A stretch of DNA of 64,000 bases, taken from positions 27,488 to 91,487 of the forward strand of contig CACIJH010000004.1 in assembly GCA_902586905.1 (NCBI GenBank), in the 5' to 3' direction. The position numbers and the translations under genes are program-made. Of this stretch, positions 1-7,401 are shown one piece after another. The notes under the pieces are model-generated. The model was given only the letters and a program-made list of their open reading frames with translations. It was not told the DNA's origin and ran no database searches. How positions within the stretch are numbered: position 1 is the stretch's first letter; each line of letters opens with the position of its first letter. Source of the stretch: an uncultured Bacteroidota bacterium (GTDB lineage Bacteria; Bacteroidota; Bacteroidia; Flavobacteriales; Flavobacteriaceae).

Positions 1-161
1 ATACAGGGAATATCGCTCGGAAATTGGGGTTGCTCAAGCGCAAACAAAACGATCAAAAAGCAGTGAGAGAACTCGATGAACAATTACGAATCCTTGACCC
101 AAAAGACCCTGTCAAATATGATTTTGCCCTCTTTGGACTAGGGGTTTTTGAAAAGTTTTAG
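1..161 (+). CDS. C-terminal end of a TIGR02757 family protein (partial)
   Basis: The window opens inside a rightward gene. Read with codons starting at base 3, the sequence is open and stops with TAG at 159-161, giving about 52 residues. They end in a motif of the form LDPKDPVKYDFALFGLGV, which I recognise as the conserved C terminus of the TIGR02757 (DUF2400) family of Bacteroidota proteins, whose biochemical role is unknown. The start and most of the gene lie outside the window, so only the C terminus can be judged. The supplied ORF track omits it because it has no start in the window. Family assignment is from memory of the motif, not a search. Confidence 0.8.
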   Translation, partial: TGNIARKLGLLKRKQNDQKAVRELDEQLRILDPKDPVKYDFALFGLGVFEKF

Positions 162-181
162 CCCCTTTCGTTTAGGTTTTC

Positions 182-189
182 TATCTTTG
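182..189 (+). promoter_or_regulatory. Possible -7 promoter element for the dihydroorotase-like gene
   Basis: TATCTTTG matches the Bacteroidota -7 consensus TAnnTTTG and lies 32 bases before the ATG at 222. No TTG occurs at the usual 17-23 base spacing upstream, so this is only a half-match. Confidence 0.4.
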
Positions 190-221
190 CAACAGTTTTA
201 ATCATTTATCGAAATTTTTGG

Positions 222-1478
222 ATGAATATACTTTTAAAGTCCGCAAAAATTATCGATCCTTCCAGCAGCTTTCACGGCAACACCCTCGATATTCTCATTC
301 ACAAAGGTGTTATTGACAAAATCGGTAAGAATATCAGTGCTCCCAAAGCGACTATGATTTCGCACCAAAACCTCTGTGTTTCCCCTGGATGGTTTGACAG
401 CAGTGTGTCGTTTGGAGAACCTGGATACGAGGAACGAGAAACCTTATCCCATGGGCTTGAGGTCGCTGCTGCTTCTGGTTTTACGCACATTGCCTACAAC
501 ACCAACACCAACCCCCTACCCATTTCTAAGGCGGATATGTCCTTTTTGCTGCGAAGTGCTACCGACACACCAACAAGCCTACACCCCAAAGCACATATCA
601 CTGTGCAAGACAACGCACAACAACTTGCCGAATTGCACGATTTACACACTGCTGGTGCTGTGAGTTTTAGCAATCATAAAAAATCAATAGACAACCCACA
701 CTTGCTCCTCCTCGCCTTGCAATATGCACGTGGGTTTGCAGGTTTGGTGGAGTCCTTTCCTATAGACCCACAACTAGCTGCGCATGGGGTTATGCACGAA
801 GGGAAAATGAGCACTTCACTTGGACTGACAGGTATTCCCAACCTTGCCGAAGAAATTCGCATCAAAAGAGACTTGGCGATTGTGCGCTATACTGGTGGTC
901 GATTGCATATCCCAACCCTTTCAACTGCAGAGGGTGTGGCATTGATTCGGCAAGCCAAAAAAGACAAACTCGATGTGAGTTGCAGTGTTGCCATTCACAA
1001 TCTTGTGATGACCGACGATGAGCTCGTTGGCTTTGATACACGCTATAAGCTCATGCCACCATTGCGAGATAGCAAGGACCAAAAAGCACTGCTCAAAGGG
1101 TTAAAAGATGGAACGATCGATATGGTTAGTTCCGACCACCAACCCATGAATATTGAACATAAAAAAGTAGAGTTCGAACATGCTGCCTATGGAAGTATCG
1201 GGCTTGAAACTGCTTTTGGCAGCTTGTGTCAGTTGTTTGACGCAGCAGACGCTGCCTTGATGCTCACCAAAGGAAAAGAGCGATTTGGCGTCGCCCAGGC
1301 ATCAATTGCCATTGGCGAACAGGCCGATTTGACCCTCTTTAGCCCTGACGGAACAACAACCGTTACCAAAGAATCCATCCAATCGTGTGTGAACAACAGT
1401 GCCTATTTGGGTAAAGAAATGAAGGGTACTGTTTTAGGGGTGATCCACAACAACCTCCACTTTCAAAATCAACACTGA
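222..1478 (+). CDS. Dihydroorotase-like amidohydrolase lacking metal-binding histidines
   Basis: The 418-residue protein has the length and overall layout of type I dihydroorotases, the pyrimidine-synthesis enzymes that interconvert carbamoyl aspartate and dihydroorotate. What is odd is the active site: the family motif DxHxHxREPG appears here as DSSVSFGEPG (residues 59-68), so both first-shell histidines are serine and the substrate arginine is glycine. The later SDHQP motif (about residue 305) is partly kept. I recall that Flavobacteriia often carry such a degenerate paralogue beside a normal PyrC; no normal PyrC lies in this window. It may be inactive, structural (as with the pseudo-DHO subunit that supports aspartate transcarbamylase in some bacteria), or act on another substrate. 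The next gene begins directly after its stop. Confidence 0.8.
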   Translation: MNILLKSAKIIDPSSSFHGNTLDILIHKGVIDKIGKNISAPKATMISHQNLCVSPGWFDSSVSFGEPGYEERETLSHGLEVAAASGFTHIAYNTNTNPLPISKADMSFLLRSATDTPTSLHPKAHITVQDNAQQLAELHDLHTAGAVSFSNHKKSIDNPHLLLLALQYARGFAGLVESFPIDPQLAAHGVMHEGKMSTSLGLTGIPNLAEEIRIKRDLAIVRYTGGRLHIPTLSTAEGVALIRQAKKDKLDVSCSVAIHNLVMTDDELVGFDTRYKLMPPLRDSKDQKALLKGLKDGTIDMVSSDHQPMNIEHKKVEFEHAAYGSIGLETAFGSLCQLFDAADAALMLTKGKERFGVAQASIAIGEQADLTLFSPDGTTTVTKESIQSCVNNSAYLGKEMKGTVLGVIHNNLHFQNQH

Positions 1479-2129
1479 TTGGCTGTACTTGACTTTATCG
1501 TTCGTCAACCCAAAAACAGTACGCAAGACAAACCACCTTTGCTATTGTTGTTGCATGGCTATGGCAGCAATGAAAACGACTTGTTTTCTTTTGCTGATTT
1601 TCTACATCCCAGTTTGTTGGTTGTTTCGTTGCGTGCGCCACATGCTTTGCCAATGATGGGATTTGCATGGTATAGTATCCATTTTGACGCTGAACAGAAC
1701 AAATGGTCTGACGATCAAGAGGCCATTGCCTCACGTGAGTTGGTGCTGCAGTTTTTGGGCGAACTGCAACAAACACATTCGTATGATTCAACAAAAGTGC
1801 ACCTGTTAGGATTTAGTCAAGGTGCCATTTTGAGCTATGCCCTCGGGCTGACCTATCCCAAGCGTTTTGCCAGTGTGATTGCTTTGAGTGGATATCTCAA
1901 TGAAAACATCTCACAACTCCCCAAACCAGCGGTAGCACCTGCGCTTTACGCTGCCCATGGCACACTCGATGAAGTGGTGCCTTTTGACTGGGGACAGCAA
2001 TCGGCAGTGCAACTCAAACAAAAGGGGTTTGACATACAGTTTGACCAATTTTCTGTAGGACATACTGTTGGACAGGATGGGTTCTATCAACTTTTGGCGT
2101 GGCAAAATGCCAAGCTGGAACAACGATAG
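1479..2129 (+). CDS. Alpha/beta hydrolase, phospholipase/carboxylesterase family
   Basis: A 216-residue cytoplasmic serine hydrolase of the YpfH/carboxylesterase type. It has the oxyanion-hole loop HGYGSNE near residue 27, the nucleophile elbow GFSQG near residue 113, and a C-terminal GHTV histidine that fits the catalytic triad; an aspartate in the GTLDEVVP segment is the likely third member. It begins with TTG immediately after the upstream TGA; homologues start at the same place, with a short strand before the IVRQPKN segment, so I accept the TTG. Zero spacing to the dihydroorotase-like gene implies co-transcription and probably translational coupling. The natural substrate cannot be read from sequence. 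Confidence 0.85.
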   Translation: MAVLDFIVRQPKNSTQDKPPLLLLLHGYGSNENDLFSFADFLHPSLLVVSLRAPHALPMMGFAWYSIHFDAEQNKWSDDQEAIASRELVLQFLGELQQTHSYDSTKVHLLGFSQGAILSYALGLTYPKRFASVIALSGYLNENISQLPKPAVAPALYAAHGTLDEVVPFDWGQQSAVQLKQKGFDIQFDQFSVGHTVGQDGFYQLLAWQNAKLEQR

Positions 2130-2172
2130 TAACAGCTTTCGTTTACAACTCACCTCTAACACCAAGGTGCTG

Positions 2173-2604
2173 CTATCTTTTTACCAACTTCACTGTTTTT
2201 ATGCCATTGGTCGTTTGCACACGCATCAAATAAACTGCTGGTGCGAAACTACAGGTATTGACAGTGAGTTGTTTTTTGTTGGGGATTTGCGACAGTACTT
2301 CACGCCCACTGAGGTCATAGACCGAAAGGGATAGAATGTAATAAGGACTTTCGACAGCCAAGCGATTGCCAACAGGATTGCTGTAGTAGGACAATATGGG
2401 TTTGGCACTTGGCGACACTTCTAAAGGACTCGGATCATAGGCGCAGATGTTAAAGGGACCGAGATAATCAACTTCTGGCTTATCCCCCTCTTGTTGTACA
2501 TGATCAACCACCATCGCATAATATTGGGGTTTTATGACTACAAAGATAAACGAAATCGTGAGGCGATTTATTGCAATCAGCAAATCGCTAGGGATACATG
2601 ACAT
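2173..2604 (-). pseudogene. Short ORF ending in a T9SS type A sorting domain (probable gene remnant)
   Basis: The last roughly 75 residues form a clear T9SS sorting domain: a start like SYYSNPVGNRL, then VYDLSGREV, an AVYLMRV strand and a Lys/Arg-ending tail. Such domains normally sit at the C terminus of large secreted proteins that begin with a signal peptide. Here only about 65 residues precede it, with no recognisable enzyme or adhesin domain and no good signal peptide (the LLIAINRLTISFIFVVI stretch is hydrophobic but starts about 8 residues in and has no cleavage site). The 5' end overlaps the upstream gene by 17 bases. I read it as the surviving 3' end of a deleted cargo gene; a genuine small secreted protein starting at a later Met is the alternative. 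Confidence 0.5.
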
Positions 2605-3067
2605 AATTGAGCAATCGCAAACGAAGTTGTTTGTTGTTGCTCACTTGATATTGAAAAAGGGCATCACCCCACTGACTGCCATTGGTGAAGTCTGCCAATA
2701 TCCACTGGTGGTTTACGATGCTGATTTTATTGACAATCCAACCCTTGCCGATGGAGGAAAGCAAAGGGTTGCCATTGGGCGCATCGTTTTGTTCGAGCAA
2801 ATACGCCTCTAGTAGCAGTTGCAAATCATCGGGACTGAGGTCTGGATGAGCTTGTTGTGCATCACGATTGAGCGCCAATGAAAAATAAGCATGTTCGGTC
2901 TGGTCTGTGACAAGCTGTGCAATAGAATCCTTAAGTTTTTCGATGCGATTTGTCATCCGTTCTTGACTGGCTGCAAAGGCCTCTGTCTTGTTCAAATCAC
3001 TGACGAACAGGTATAGGGCTATCAATGAAATAAATAGCAGAAGGTATTGGATGATCTTGTTTCGCAT
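2588..3067 (-). CDS. Conserved small membrane-anchored protein, function unknown
   Basis: The 159-residue protein has one N-terminal hydrophobic helix (residues 6-23), then a charged, probably coiled-coil stretch (ERMTNRIEKLKDSIAQLV), and a soluble C-terminal domain ending near LLNYVMYP. I recognise the general form from Flavobacteriia, where homologues next to the MBL-fold gene end in a similar YP motif and are sometimes labelled hydrolase without visible catalytic residues. Its ATG overlaps the stop of the upstream hydrolase gene as TGATG, so the two are translationally coupled and probably functionally linked. Likely located in the inner membrane with the bulk in the periplasm. No function assigned. 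Confidence 0.7.
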   Translation of the reverse strand: MRNKIIQYLLLFISLIALYLFVSDLNKTEAFAASQERMTNRIEKLKDSIAQLVTDQTEHAYFSLALNRDAQQAHPDLSPDDLQLLLEAYLLEQNDAPNGNPLLSSIGKGWIVNKISIVNHQWILADFTNGSQWGDALFQYQVSNNKQLRLRLLNYVMYP

Positions 3068-3831
3068 CAGAAAGTGATTGAGAGGTTATCGTATGCCAAA
3101 TGTACGCTTTTCGGGAGTTTTTGCTGCACATCTGCATGAAATCCAAGGTGATGACTGATGTGTGTGAAATAAGTGTTTTTGGCACCGATTTGCTGGGCCA
3201 AGTCAATGGCCTCTGCCAAGTTGAGGTGCGAGTGATGTGGCTCTTCTCGCAAAGCGTTGAGCACCAATACATCAAGTCCACTGAGTTTTTGGCGTTCGTC
3301 ATCAGCAATGGTTTTAATATCAGTCAAATAAGCAAAAGACCCCACGCGATAGCCCAAAACATTCAATTGATGATGCTGCCCAACCACAGGGATGATGTGT
3401 TGTTGACAGAGCTGAAATGTTGTCGTTGGATCAACTGGATGAGGCTGTACAGCAGGTGCGCCAGGATATTTGTCAACGCTGTTCAAAATATACCCAAACC
3501 GCTGGGTAAGGTTGTCAATCACTCGATCCAAAGCATAAATGGGAATATCGCCTTGTCGAAAGAAAAAAGGTCGTATGTCATCGAGACCAGCAGTGTGATC
3601 AGCATGTTCGTGCGTAAACAGTATGGCATCGAGACGATCGATGCTGTTGTGCAGCATTTGCTGTCGAAAATCAGGGCCACAGTCAATCACAATCGAATAG
3701 TCGTCCCATTGCACCAAAGCAGAAGTACGCAGACGTTTGTCACGAGGGTCATCACTGTGGCAAACAGGGTGGTCGCTACCAATTATGGGAATGCCTTGTG
3801 AAGTGCCAGTGCCGAGGAAAGTAATCTTCAA
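3067..3831 (-). CDS. MBL-fold metallo-hydrolase (PhnP/RNase Z-like group)
   Basis: A 254-residue metallo-beta-lactamase-fold protein. It starts with the typical beta strand MKITFLGTGTSQGIP and carries the metal motif HEHADH at residues 74-79 (H74, H76, D78, H79). Further ligands are likely the His of VVGQHH and the late histidines in the FTHISHH segment. The CxS spacing and overall pattern resemble PhnP-like cyclic phosphodiesterases rather than beta-lactamases. No signal peptide, so cytoplasmic. First gene of a leftward group with the membrane-anchored protein, joined by a TGATG overlap. The substrate cannot be told from sequence. Confidence 0.88.
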   Translation of the reverse strand: MKITFLGTGTSQGIPIIGSDHPVCHSDDPRDKRLRTSALVQWDDYSIVIDCGPDFRQQMLHNSIDRLDAILFTHEHADHTAGLDDIRPFFFRQGDIPIYALDRVIDNLTQRFGYILNSVDKYPGAPAVQPHPVDPTTTFQLCQQHIIPVVGQHHQLNVLGYRVGSFAYLTDIKTIADDERQKLSGLDVLVLNALREEPHHSHLNLAEAIDLAQQIGAKNTYFTHISHHLGFHADVQQKLPKSVHLAYDNLSITF

Positions 3832-3877
3832 AAAAAGTTTTATGTAAAGATATCAATTCAAACTTACTTTTTTACCT

Positions 3878-5329
3878 TTGTCAAAACCACGATTTATGCC
3901 TGTTTCGCTAGCCGGCGATCAACCTTTCGAAAACACTCCCTCACTCGAGGCAAAGGCATTACGCATCAACCTAAATGAAAATATCTATGGCACTTTTGCC
4001 GAGATTGGTGCTGGGCAAGAAGTGGTTCGCCATTTCTTTCGCTGTGGTGGGGCATCAGGTACCATTGCCAAAACAATGAGCGCCTATGACAAAAACTTTA
4101 GCGATGCCATTTATGGCAAAGGAAAGAGCTATGTCTCTGAAGAGCGACTCAATAAAATGCTCGACCTGGAGATCAAACACCTCGAAAAAAGAATTTCTGA
4201 AGAAGATCGAGCGAAGAAGATATTTTTCACCTACGCCAACACTGTCACCACAATCGATTTTGCCAAAAAATTTAAAGGCCATGGCTGGATGGGGATCAAG
4301 TTCCAAACCGAACCCAATGGCCCCTACTCCAAGATCAGCACCCACTTGCGCTTTCATGAAATCGATGCACGTTCACAACAAGAGTCTGTTGGGGTGGTTG
4401 GTGTGAATCTTATCTATGGGGCATTCTATCAGCACGATCGCCCACGCAAAATGCTGCGCTACCTCTTCGACCATATCGATAAAACTGCCGTCGAAATCGA
4501 TACCATCAATTTTACAGGTCCCCTGTTTAAGGACATCGATAATCGAATCCTGAGTCTAGAGCTAGTCAAAAATGGTATGACCGAAGCAGTGATGTTTGGA
4601 CCCGATGGTAACAATCTACTCCCAGCACGTGTGCTCTATAAAAAGAATATCCTCGCCATCAGAGGAAGCTTTCGACCTGTGACAAATGTCAATATGGATA
4701 TGTTTACAAGCTCTTCAAAGATGTTCTATGGCGACAAAGATGTGAACGAAGAAAATACGATGAATATCTTCGAAATTACCCTCTCCAATTTGATGGCAAA
4801 CAGTACTGGTTTCATCGACGAACAAGACTTTATGGATCGCGCCAAACTGCTGTGCGCGATGGGACAAACAGTGATGATTTCCAATTTTAAAGAGTACTAT
4901 CGCCTGGTGGAGTATTTTTCAAATTACACCACCAAAAAAATACGATTGAGTATGGGTGTGAGTAATCTGATTGAAATTTTTGATGAAAAATACTATCGAA
5001 ATCTCAGTGGAGGGATATTGGAAGCCTTTGGAAAATTGTTTTTTAAAAATATGCTGGTTTACCTCTACCCTATGATTGATAAAAAAACAGGTGAGATCGT
5101 CGATAGTACCAATTTGCGTGTGTCAGCACAAGTAAAAGAACTCTATAAATTCTTTGCCTACAATAACAAAGTGGTTGATATCACGGACTACAATAAAGAC
5201 TATCTCAATATATACTCCAGAGAAATACTTTCACTCATCAACGAAGGAAAACAAGGCTGGGAGACAATGCTGCCAAAGATAGCTACAAAACTCATCAAAA
5301 AGAAACAACTATTTGGCTACCAAGAATAG
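3878..5329 (+). CDS. Conserved 483-residue Bacteroidota protein of unknown function
   Basis: A soluble protein with no signal peptide or membrane helix. Recognisable conserved segments are near the N terminus (ALRINLNENIYGTFAEIGAGQEVVRHFF, quoted only in part: NENIYGTFAEIGAGQEVV) and the SGTIAKTMSAYDK stretch. I have seen close relatives across Bacteroidota and some other phyla, commonly mislabelled as TonB-dependent receptor or nicotinate-nucleotide adenylyltransferase; neither label fits a 483-residue soluble protein of this sequence. It starts with TTG at 3878; an in-frame ATG six codons later is an alternative. It sits alone between a leftward gene and the leftward bcp, so it is probably monocistronic. 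Confidence 0.8.
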   Translation: MSKPRFMPVSLAGDQPFENTPSLEAKALRINLNENIYGTFAEIGAGQEVVRHFFRCGGASGTIAKTMSAYDKNFSDAIYGKGKSYVSEERLNKMLDLEIKHLEKRISEEDRAKKIFFTYANTVTTIDFAKKFKGHGWMGIKFQTEPNGPYSKISTHLRFHEIDARSQQESVGVVGVNLIYGAFYQHDRPRKMLRYLFDHIDKTAVEIDTINFTGPLFKDIDNRILSLELVKNGMTEAVMFGPDGNNLLPARVLYKKNILAIRGSFRPVTNVNMDMFTSSSKMFYGDKDVNEENTMNIFEITLSNLMANSTGFIDEQDFMDRAKLLCAMGQTVMISNFKEYYRLVEYFSNYTTKKIRLSMGVSNLIEIFDEKYYRNLSGGILEAFGKLFFKNMLVYLYPMIDKKTGEIVDSTNLRVSAQVKELYKFFAYNNKVVDITDYNKDYLNIYSREILSLINEGKQGWETMLPKIATKLIKKKQLFGYQE

Positions 5330-5345
5330 CCTTCAAAACCATCTG

Positions 5346-5795
5346 CTAGCCTTCTAGTATCTGAGCAGCGTGTTCTTTTGTTTTGACTTTGTCAATCACA
5401 CGCGCAACCACGCCTTGCTCATCCAAAATAAAGGTTGTTCGGAGAATGCCCTCATACTCTTTTCCACGAAACTTTTTAGGCCCCCAAGCACCAAACCCAT
5501 TGATCAACTCCTTGTCAACATCTGCCAAAAGAGGATAGGGAAATGAGAATTTCATCGCGAATTTTGCCTGTGCAGTAACTGTATCAGCACTCACCCCAAG
5601 GATGGAGTAACCAGCCTTTGTCAACTCCGAATAATGATCTCGTAAATCACATGCTTCGAGAGTACAACCAGGAGTATTGGCCTTTGGATAAAAGAAAATA
5701 ACCACTTTTTTTCCTGCATAATCAGAAAGTGAAACTGTATTTTCGTCGTGGTCCTGAACAGAGAAATCAGGGGCTTTCATACCAACTTGTAACAT
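5346..5795 (-). CDS. bcp: Thioredoxin-dependent thiol peroxidase (peroxiredoxin Q/BCP)
   Basis: A 149-residue peroxiredoxin that reduces hydrogen peroxide and organic peroxides using thioredoxin. The peroxidatic cysteine is C44 in the motif NTPGCTLEAC, and the resolving cysteine C49 five residues later marks the atypical two-cysteine BCP subgroup. Length and the FFYPKANTPGC signature are normal for the family. It converges with the conserved unknown gene (16-base gap) and diverges from nth (38-base gap), so it is transcribed alone. Confidence 0.95.
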   Translation of the reverse strand: MLQVGMKAPDFSVQDHDENTVSLSDYAGKKVVIFFYPKANTPGCTLEACDLRDHYSELTKAGYSILGVSADTVTAQAKFAMKFSFPYPLLADVDKELINGFGAWGPKKFRGKEYEGILRTTFILDEQGVVARVIDKVKTKEHAAQILEG

Positions 5796-5819
5796 AGCAA
5801 TATTTTTAGATTAATTTTG
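5787..5819 (+). promoter_or_regulatory. Promoter for the endonuclease III gene
   Basis: TTG at 5787-5789, a 22-base spacer and TAATTTTG at 5812-5819 fit the Bacteroidota -33/-7 pattern; the ATG follows 14 bases later. The -33 part lies inside the 5' end of bcp. Confidence 0.55.
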
Positions 5820-5833
5820 TAAAAATACAAATT

Positions 5834-6511
5834 ATGAACAAAGCAGAGAAGGTTGCTTTTGTGATGAAAACACTGGATGAATTCTATCCAGAAATTCCTA
5901 TTCCCCTCGGTCACAAAGACCCATATACCTTGCTGATCGCAGTGCTACTGTCAGCACAAAGTACAGATGTGCGTGTCAACCTGACAACCCCTCACCTCTT
6001 TGCAAAAGCAGATAACCCCTATGATATGGTCAAGTTGTCTGTAGATGAAATCCGAAACATCATCAAGCCTGTTGGTTTATCGCCTCAAAAAGCAAAAGGA
6101 ATCCATGGGCTGTCAGAAATACTGATTGAGAAATATGAAGGTGTTGTGCCTGCCGATTTTGAAGCTTTAGAGTCGTTTCCGGCAGTTGGTCATAAGACTG
6201 CTAGCGTGGTGATGTCGCAAGCGTTTGGGGTGCCTGCTTTCCCTGTTGATACCCACATCCATCGGCTGTTGTATCGGTGGGGGTTGAGCACTGGAAAGAA
6301 TGTAACACAAACCGAAAGAGACGCCAAACGATTGTTCCCAAAAGAACGATGGAATGATCTCCATCTTCAAATCATTTGGTATGGGCGTGAGTACTGTCCA
6401 GCCAGAGGTTGGGATCTGTCCAAAGACATCATTACCTCAACAATCGGTCGAGCAAGTGTGCTGAAGGCATACGACAAACGCAGATCTAATTCAAAAAGCG
6501 CTCGAAAATAA
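5834..6511 (+). CDS. nth: Endonuclease III without the [4Fe-4S] cluster cysteines
   Basis: A 225-residue base-excision-repair glycosylase/AP lyase. The helix-hairpin-helix is visible as SFPAVGHKTASVV with the catalytic lysine K121, and the catalytic aspartate D139 lies in FPVDTHIHR. Typical Nth proteins finish with a C-X6-C-X2-C-X5-C iron-sulfur loop. Here only the first cysteine (C188, in GREYCPARGW) remains and the rest reads DLSKDIITSTIGR with no further cysteine, so the cluster cannot form in the usual way. The ORF is intact and the rest of the fold is well kept, so it is probably a functional cluster-less variant. The last 26 bases overlap a small leftward ORF. Confidence 0.92.
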   Translation: MNKAEKVAFVMKTLDEFYPEIPIPLGHKDPYTLLIAVLLSAQSTDVRVNLTTPHLFAKADNPYDMVKLSVDEIRNIIKPVGLSPQKAKGIHGLSEILIEKYEGVVPADFEALESFPAVGHKTASVVMSQAFGVPAFPVDTHIHRLLYRWGLSTGKNVTQTERDAKRLFPKERWNDLHLQIIWYGREYCPARGWDLSKDIITSTIGRASVLKAYDKRRSNSKSARK

Positions 6512-6626
6512 GTTCATCATCTGTTTCATCAATACAAAAAGAAGCAGCAAAAGCCTTGATAAAAGCAATCGTTTCTTTTTTGGGTTGATTATCGAATTTA
6601 GAGGGTGCAGTGTAGATTTTCTTCAT
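6486..6626 (-). CDS. Small 46-residue hypothetical protein
   Basis: Not in the supplied track because of its size. Reading the minus strand from the ATG at 6626 gives MKKIYTAPSKFDNQPKKETI and continues to a TAG at 6486, 46 residues in all. It overlaps the 3' end of nth by 26 bases in the convergent direction and lies 37 bases downstream of the ECF sigma factor on the same strand, so it could share that transcript. I recall short ORFs with a similar start (MKKIY....PKKETI) at this position beside sigma factors in other Flavobacteriia, which is the main reason to believe it. No domain or membrane segment; it ends acidic. Function unknown. Confidence 0.6.
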   Translation of the reverse strand: MKKIYTAPSKFDNQPKKETIAFIKAFAASFCIDETDDELIFERFLN

Positions 6627-6663
6627 ATAATTATTTGTAGAGAAAACGACTGCTGTTGCTGAA

Positions 6664-7242
6664 TTATTGTGTGAAGATCAAATTTCGTTCTTCAATCAAT
6701 TTTCGCAAGTTGAGGACTGCATAACGCATCCTGCCCAAAGCAGTGTTGATGCTTACACCTGTTTGTTCCCCAATATCTTTGAAACTCATTTCCTGAAACA
6801 ATCGCATGCGCAACACCTCTTTTTGGGTTTGGGGCAATTCATCAATCAAAAGAGACAAGTCAGCGTGAATTTGTGTTTCAATCATCAAATCTTCAATGCT
6901 ACTGCTTTGTTCGACCAATCGATCCAAAACGTCTAAATCTTCGTGTTTGGACTCGTGCTTAGGTAGTCGGTTGATTTTTCGAAAGTGATCCATGATGATG
7001 TTGTGCGCAATGCGCATCACCCAAGATAAAAAGCGACCTTCGTCTTTGTATTTGCCAAGGCGCAAGTTTTTAATCACTTTTACAAAAGTGTCTTGAAATA
7101 CATCATCTGCCAGTTCAGCATCTTTGACTTTTGAAAAAATAAATCCATACACTCGTTTTTGATAACGATCAACTAATATAGAAAAGGATTGATTGTTTCC
7201 AGATGTAAACTGGGTGATTAGGGTTGAATCTGAAAGGGACAT
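6664..7242 (-). CDS. ECF-family RNA polymerase sigma factor
   Basis: A 192-residue sigma-70 relative with only regions 2 and 4, hence group IV (ECF). Region 2 spans about residues 10-90 (DRYQKRVYGFI, then ADDVFQDTF and SWVMRIAHNIIMDHFRK). Region 4 spans about 130-185, with the helix-turn-helix EMSFKDIGEQTGVSINTALGRMR. No anti-sigma factor gene lies beside it, unlike the SusCD-linked ECFs, and it has its own strong-looking promoter and a roughly 70-base untranslated leader. Its regulon cannot be inferred from the sequence. Confidence 0.92.
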   Translation of the reverse strand: MSLSDSTLITQFTSGNNQSFSILVDRYQKRVYGFIFSKVKDAELADDVFQDTFVKVIKNLRLGKYKDEGRFLSWVMRIAHNIIMDHFRKINRLPKHESKHEDLDVLDRLVEQSSSIEDLMIETQIHADLSLLIDELPQTQKEVLRMRLFQEMSFKDIGEQTGVSINTALGRMRYAVLNLRKLIEERNLIFTQ

Positions 7243-7249
7243 AACATAT

Positions 7250-7286
7250 TACGTTTTAAATGGTTACAATAAAATTAAAAAACGTA
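7250..7286. repeat. Inverted repeat in the sigma factor leader
   Basis: TACGTTTT at 7250-7257 and AAAACGTA at 7279-7286 are perfect 8-base inverted arms with a 21-base AT-rich spacer. On the minus strand this falls between the predicted transcription start and the ATG of the sigma factor, so it could be an RNA hairpin or a protein-binding site. AT-rich surroundings make chance likely. Confidence 0.3.
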
Positions 7287-7315
7287 TATGTGTTTTATGG
7301 GCAGAGATATTTTTA

Positions 7316-7343
7316 CAAATATATCAATTTATTCAAATAACAA
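7316..7343 (-). promoter_or_regulatory. Bacteroidota-type promoter for the ECF sigma factor
   Basis: On the minus strand, TTG (complement of 7341-7343, within TTTTTG), a 17-base spacer and TATATTTG (complement of 7316-7323) give an ideal TTG-N17-TAnnTTTG match. Transcription would begin near 7310. Confidence 0.7.
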
Positions 7344-7401
7344 AAATTATATCGATTATGAATAATTAATAAGTATTTTTATAGATTATCCGAAATAGTG
7401 G

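Noticed and set aside
3100-3801. 233-residue plus-strand ORF opposite the MBL-fold hydrolase
   Set aside because: Complementary strand of a gene with clear HEHADH motif; no recognisable domain of its own.
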